Part shown: positions 60,695-64,000 of the stretch, piece after piece | Numbering within the stretch: the first letter of the stretch is position 1 | Layout of the letters: each line of letters begins with the position of its first letter | Origin: Microbacterium sp. Leaf288 | GTDB taxonomy: Bacteria; Actinomycetota; Actinomycetes; Actinomycetales; Microbacteriaceae | Direction of reading: 5' to 3' | NCBI RefSeq assembly: GCF_001422925.1 | Contig: NZ_LMNI01000010.1 | Location: 248,001 to 312,000, forward strand | Length of the DNA: 64,000 nucleotides | Program-made: the position numbers and the translations under genes | The notes under the pieces: model-generated | Seen by the model: only the letters and a program-made list of their open reading frames with translations | Databases searched by the model: none | Told to the model about the DNA's origin: nothing

Positions 60695-62368
60695 TCAGCG
60701 CGAGAGCGCGGACCGCAGGGTGTCGAGTCCGACACCGCCGAGGTCGAGGGCGCGCTTGTGGAACTGCTTGATCGAGAAGGCGTCGCCCTCGCGCTCGGCG
60801 ACCTCGTCGCGCAGCTGCTCCCAGATGCGCTGGCCGACCTTGTACGACGGCGCCTGGCCCGGCCAGCCGAGGTAGCGGTTGACCTCGAACTTCACGAACT
60901 CGTCGGGCATGTTGACGTTGCGCAGCATGAACTCGAGCGCGAAGTCGGCGTCCCACGGACCCTGGCCGTCGGGACGCGGCTTCTCGAGGTGCACGCCGAT
61001 GTCGAGCACGACGCGGGCGGCGCGCATGCGCTGGCCGTCGAGCATGCCGAGGCGGTCGGCGGGGTCCGACAGGTAGCCCAGCTGCTCCATGAGGCGCTCG
61101 GCGTAGAGCGCCCAGCCCTCGGCGTGTCCCGACGTGCCGCCGAGGAGCCGGCGATAGGTGTTGAGCTGCGCGCGGTTGTACACCGCCTGCGCGATCTGGA
61201 GGTGATGGCCGGGGACGCCCTCGTGGTAGACCGTCGTGAGCTCGCGCCAGGTGTCGAAGTCCTCGACGCCCTCGGGCACCGACCACCACATGCGGCCGGG
61301 ACGCGAGAAGTCGTCGGTCGGGCCGGTGTAGTAGATCCCGCCTTCCTTGGTGGGCGCGATCATGCACTCGAGCTTGCGGATCGGCTCGGCGATGTCGAAA
61401 TGGGTCTTGCCGAGCTCGGCGACGGCGCGGTCGCTGGTCTCCTGCATCCACTTCTGCAGCGCGTCGGTGCCGTAGAGCTTGCGGCTCGTGTCCTGCTCGA
61501 GGAGCGCGACGGCCTCCTCGACGGTCGCGCCGGTCTTGATCTCGTTCGCGATCGCCTCCTGCTCGGCGACCATGCGCGCGAGCTCCTCGACGCCCCACTC
61601 GTAGGTCTCGTCGAGGTCGATCGTGGCGCCGAGGAAGCGCCGCGAGTGCAGCGCGTACAGCTCGCGGCCCACAGCGTCCTTCTCCGTGGCGGCCGGGGCG
61701 AGCTCGTTCGTGAGGAACGCCGCGAGCTCGTCGTACGCCACGCGCGCGGCGTTGGCGTTGTCGGCGAGATCGCGCGCGAGCGAGGCGGGCAGCTGTCCCT
61801 CTTCGGGAGCGGCTTCGGCGGCGAAGCTCGCGAAGAAGCCGTTCTCCGCGGTGTAGCGGGCGATCTGCGTCGCCACCTCGGTGACCTGCCGGCGGGCGGG
61901 CACCACGCCCTGCGCGATGCCCTCGCGAAGAGTCGCGACGTAGCCGTCGACGGCACCCGAGACGGCGCCGAGGCGCTTCGCGATGACCGACCAGTCGTCG
62001 CTCGTCGCGGTGGGCATGAGGTCGAAGGCGGAACGGATGTTCTGCGCGTGCGAGGCGATCACGTTGAGATCGCGCAGGTGCCACTGGGCATCGTGCAGGT
62101 CGAGCTCCAGCTGGAGCTCGCGAGAGAGATCCTCCTTCGTCACGACGTCGACGTCGTCGTCGGCGGTCGCGGCATCGAGCGCGGCGAGGGTCTTGCGACC
62201 CTCCTCCACGAGCCTCTCCTGGCCGGCGGGGCTGTAGTCGCCGAACCGGTCGTTGTACTCGGAACGACCGATGTAGGTCGCGAGCGTCGGCTCGAGTTCG
62301 GCGAGGGTGTCGACCCACGCATCAGCGATCTTGTCGATCTGCGTGGGCGTGCGGGTTTCGTCTGTCAT
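60695..62368 (-). CDS. DUF885 protein, putative zinc metallopeptidase
   Basis: A 557-residue DUF885 protein with the zinc-binding motif TVYHEGVPGHHLQ (HEGxPGHH), GHAEGWALYAERLM as the third-ligand Glu block and the C-terminal GWPGQAPSYKVGQRIWEQLRDE. Such proteins are cytoplasmic M32-like carboxypeptidase relatives. ATG at 62368. Downstream of polA by 77 bases and in the same direction. Confidence 0.88.
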   Translation of the reverse strand: MTDETRTPTQIDKIADAWVDTLAELEPTLATYIGRSEYNDRFGDYSPAGQERLVEEGRKTLAALDAATADDDVDVVTKEDLSRELQLELDLHDAQWHLRDLNVIASHAQNIRSAFDLMPTATSDDWSVIAKRLGAVSGAVDGYVATLREGIAQGVVPARRQVTEVATQIARYTAENGFFASFAAEAAPEEGQLPASLARDLADNANAARVAYDELAAFLTNELAPAATEKDAVGRELYALHSRRFLGATIDLDETYEWGVEELARMVAEQEAIANEIKTGATVEEAVALLEQDTSRKLYGTDALQKWMQETSDRAVAELGKTHFDIAEPIRKLECMIAPTKEGGIYYTGPTDDFSRPGRMWWSVPEGVEDFDTWRELTTVYHEGVPGHHLQIAQAVYNRAQLNTYRRLLGGTSGHAEGWALYAERLMEQLGYLSDPADRLGMLDGQRMRAARVVLDIGVHLEKPRPDGQGPWDADFALEFMLRNVNMPDEFVKFEVNRYLGWPGQAPSYKVGQRIWEQLRDEVAEREGDAFSIKQFHKRALDLGGVGLDTLRSALSR

Positions 62369-62445
62369 AGCACCGAGCCTAGGCATGGGACGCGGTGCCG
62401 ACAAACGAGGATCCCGGTGCCGGCAGGTGCCTTCGGGGGCTCCGA

Positions 62446-64000
62446 TCAGTGACCGGCGACGTCCCAGTTGTCGCCGCGGCCGATCTGCACGTCGAGTGGC
62501 ACCGACAGCTGCGCGGCATCGCCCATCCGGCTGCGCACGATCTGCTCGGCGGCGTCCCACTCCCCCGGAGCGACTTCGATCACGAGCTCGTCGTGGATCT
62601 GCAGCAGCACGCGCGAGCCGAGCTGCTGGGCGGCGAAGTCGTCGTGGATGTGGAAGAGCGCGATCTTCATGATGTCGGCGGCGCTGCCTTGGATCGGCGC
62701 ATTGAGCGCTGCGCGCTCGGCGTTCTCTCGCAGCACGCGGTTGGGGCTCGCGAGGTCGGGGAACGGGCGCCGGCGGCCGAAGATCGTCTCGGTGTACCCG
62801 TCGATGCGCGCCTGCTCGACCGAGGAGCGCAGGTAGTCGCGCACCGCGCCGAAACGGGCGAAGTACTCCATCATGAGCTGCTTCGCCTCGGCCTGCTCGA
62901 TGCGCAGCTGCTTCGACAAGCCGAAGGCCGACAGCCCGTACACGAGACCGTACGACATCGCCTTGACCTTGGTGCGCATCGCGGGTGTCACGTCCTCGGG
63001 AGCGACGCCGAAGACGCGCGAACCCACGAAGCGGTGCGTGTCTTCTCCGGAGTTGAACGCCTCGATGAGGCCCGGGTCCTCCGAGAGGTGTGCCATGATG
63101 CGCATCTCGATCTGCGAGTAGTCGGCGGTGAGCAGCGTCTCGTAGCCCTCGCCGACGGTGAACGCCGAACGGATGCGGCGGCTCTCCTCCGTGCGGATCG
63201 GGATGTTCTGCAGGTTGGGGTCGGTGCTCGACAGGCGGCCGGTCTGGCTGCCCGTCTGCACATAGGTCGTGTGGATGCGGCCGTCGGCGCCGCTCGTGCG
63301 GTCGCCGCCGATGGCGCTGTCGAGGGACTCGATGATCTGGCGCAGCTTCGTCGCCTCGCGGTGCTGGAGCAGCAGGTCGAGGAACGGATGAGGGTTGGTC
63401 TCCTGCAGATCGGCGAGGACCGCGGCATCCGTCGAGTAGCCGGTCTTGGTCTTGCGGGTCTTCGGCAGCTGCAGCTCTTCGAACAGCACCTCCTGCAGCT
63501 GCTTGGGCGAGCCGAGGTTCACCTCGCGGCCGATCGCCGCGTACGCCTCCTGGGCGAGCGCGTCGGCGCGGGTGCCGAGCTCGCCGGAGAACTGCGACAG
63601 CGTCGCGTGCGACACGGCGACGCCCGCGAGCTCCATGTCGGCGAGGGTGTGCAGTGTCGGCAGCTCGATGTCGGTGAGGACGGCTGCCACGCTCTCGGGA
63701 AGCTCTGCGCGCACCGCGGCCGCCACGCGCATCAGGTACCAGGACAGCTGGCCGGTCGTCGCGCCCTCGGTCTCGGGCACGAGCTGCGACGGGTCGGACT
63801 CGGGCAGCTTCTCGTCCAGGTAGCGGTCGACGAGGTCGGCGAGCGTCTTGTCGGGGAAGCTCGGGCGCAGCAGCCACCCGGCGAGGATCACGTCGAACGC
63901 GAGCCCGCCGAGGCGGAGGCCGGCACGCCGCAGCGCCTTCACCTGCGGCTTCGCGTCGGCGAAGACCTTGGGGGCGTCGGAGGTGAGCCACGGTGCGAGG
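62446..64000 (-). CDS. polA: DNA polymerase I, C-terminal part
   Basis: The last 518 codons, running past the right edge. The 3'-5' exonuclease-like domain (first 120 residues visible) keeps LRLGGLAFDVILAGWLL but lacks the DxE active site, so it is inactive as in mycobacteria. Polymerase motif A is LLTADYSQIEMRI, motif B RTKVKAMSYGLVYG, motif C LQIHDELVIE. Tyr occupies the position of Taq Phe667. DNA repair and Okazaki processing. Confidence 0.95.
   Translation of the reverse strand, partial: LAPWLTSDAPKVFADAKPQVKALRRAGLRLGGLAFDVILAGWLLRPSFPDKTLADLVDRYLDEKLPESDPSQLVPETEGATTGQLSWYLMRVAAAVRAELPESVAAVLTDIELPTLHTLADMELAGVAVSHATLSQFSGELGTRADALAQEAYAAIGREVNLGSPKQLQEVLFEELQLPKTRKTKTGYSTDAAVLADLQETNPHPFLDLLLQHREATKLRQIIESLDSAIGGDRTSGADGRIHTTYVQTGSQTGRLSSTDPNLQNIPIRTEESRRIRSAFTVGEGYETLLTADYSQIEMRIMAHLSEDPGLIEAFNSGEDTHRFVGSRVFGVAPEDVTPAMRTKVKAMSYGLVYGLSAFGLSKQLRIEQAEAKQLMMEYFARFGAVRDYLRSSVEQARIDGYTETIFGRRRPFPDLASPNRVLRENAERAALNAPIQGSAADIMKIALFHIHDDFAAQQLGSRVLLQIHDELVIEVAPGEWDAAEQIVRSRMGDAAQLSVPLDVQIGRGDNWDVAGH

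Noticed and set aside
1-64000. CRISPR arrays, rRNA genes, replication origin, prophage structural genes
   Set aside because: Looked for; no regularly spaced repeats, rRNA sequence, DnaA-box cluster or phage structural proteins were seen.

Overview
The window is a high-GC actinobacterial chromosome segment, most likely from Microbacteriaceae and probably Microbacterium. The evidence is the composition, the many GTG starts, RbpA, the pafB-pafC-tatA-tatC-helY block, mycolic-acid-free housekeeping content, and the very frequent GCATCCG/CGGATGC word. Genes are dense and often overlap by ATGA or GTGA. Assignments come from reading motifs and synteny by eye; no search was run.

Layout. 1-1405: the start of a Tat-exported phosphoesterase, cut by the left edge. 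1436-8520: a TetR regulator divergent from a leucine/isovalerate catabolic operon (acyl-CoA carboxylase beta and alpha, acyl-CoA dehydrogenase, MaoC hydratase, CitE-family lyase, small HhH protein), with twin operator-like repeats between them. 8502-16924: housekeeping and accessory genes (DUF1801, histidine phosphatase, sirtuin, methyltransferases, SDR, SGNH hydrolase, helicase, VIT1-like transporter). 17006-17090: tRNA-Leu(GAG) with a strong terminator. 17209-22109: M20 peptidase, UppP, PAC2 protein, HAD phosphatase, TrmI. 22119-30755: FKBP lipoprotein, PafB, PafC, TatA, TatC, HelY-like helicase and Lnt, converging on RbpA. The Pup-proteasome genes that lie between trmI and pafBC in mycobacteria are absent here.

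30882-42797: GDPD/SPFH/NfeD operon, SDR, S9 peptidase, HdeD-like protein, a molybdopterin oxidoreductase/flavin reductase/DUF6510 operon, AEC carrier, Dcu carrier and M20 dipeptidase.

42798-47821 is an accessory island with locally lower GC. It holds a dyad-rich leader, a three-gene unit (intact tyrosine recombinase, Cro/C1-type HTH protein, and a zinc-ribbon protein with a recombinase-like fold whose catalytic residues are lost), and a convergent pair that I read as a secreted BECR-like RNase toxin with an overlapping immunity gene. A DUF222/HNH endonuclease gene preceded by a 13-bp inverted repeat follows. 49272-59973 is regulator- and transporter-rich: AraC-GyrI, TetR with a perfect 18-bp operator next to a frameshifted GNAT, two MFS carriers, PsuG with a PfkB kinase, an ArsR/SRPBCC pair divergent from a DHFR-like gene, a second SGNH hydrolase and an LLM oxidoreductase. 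The window ends with a phosphoribosyltransferase, a DUF885 protein and the C-terminal two thirds of DNA polymerase I.

The strongest candidates for undescribed biology are the recombinase/HTH/dead-recombinase unit and the adjacent toxin-immunity pair at 43.0-47.3 kb.
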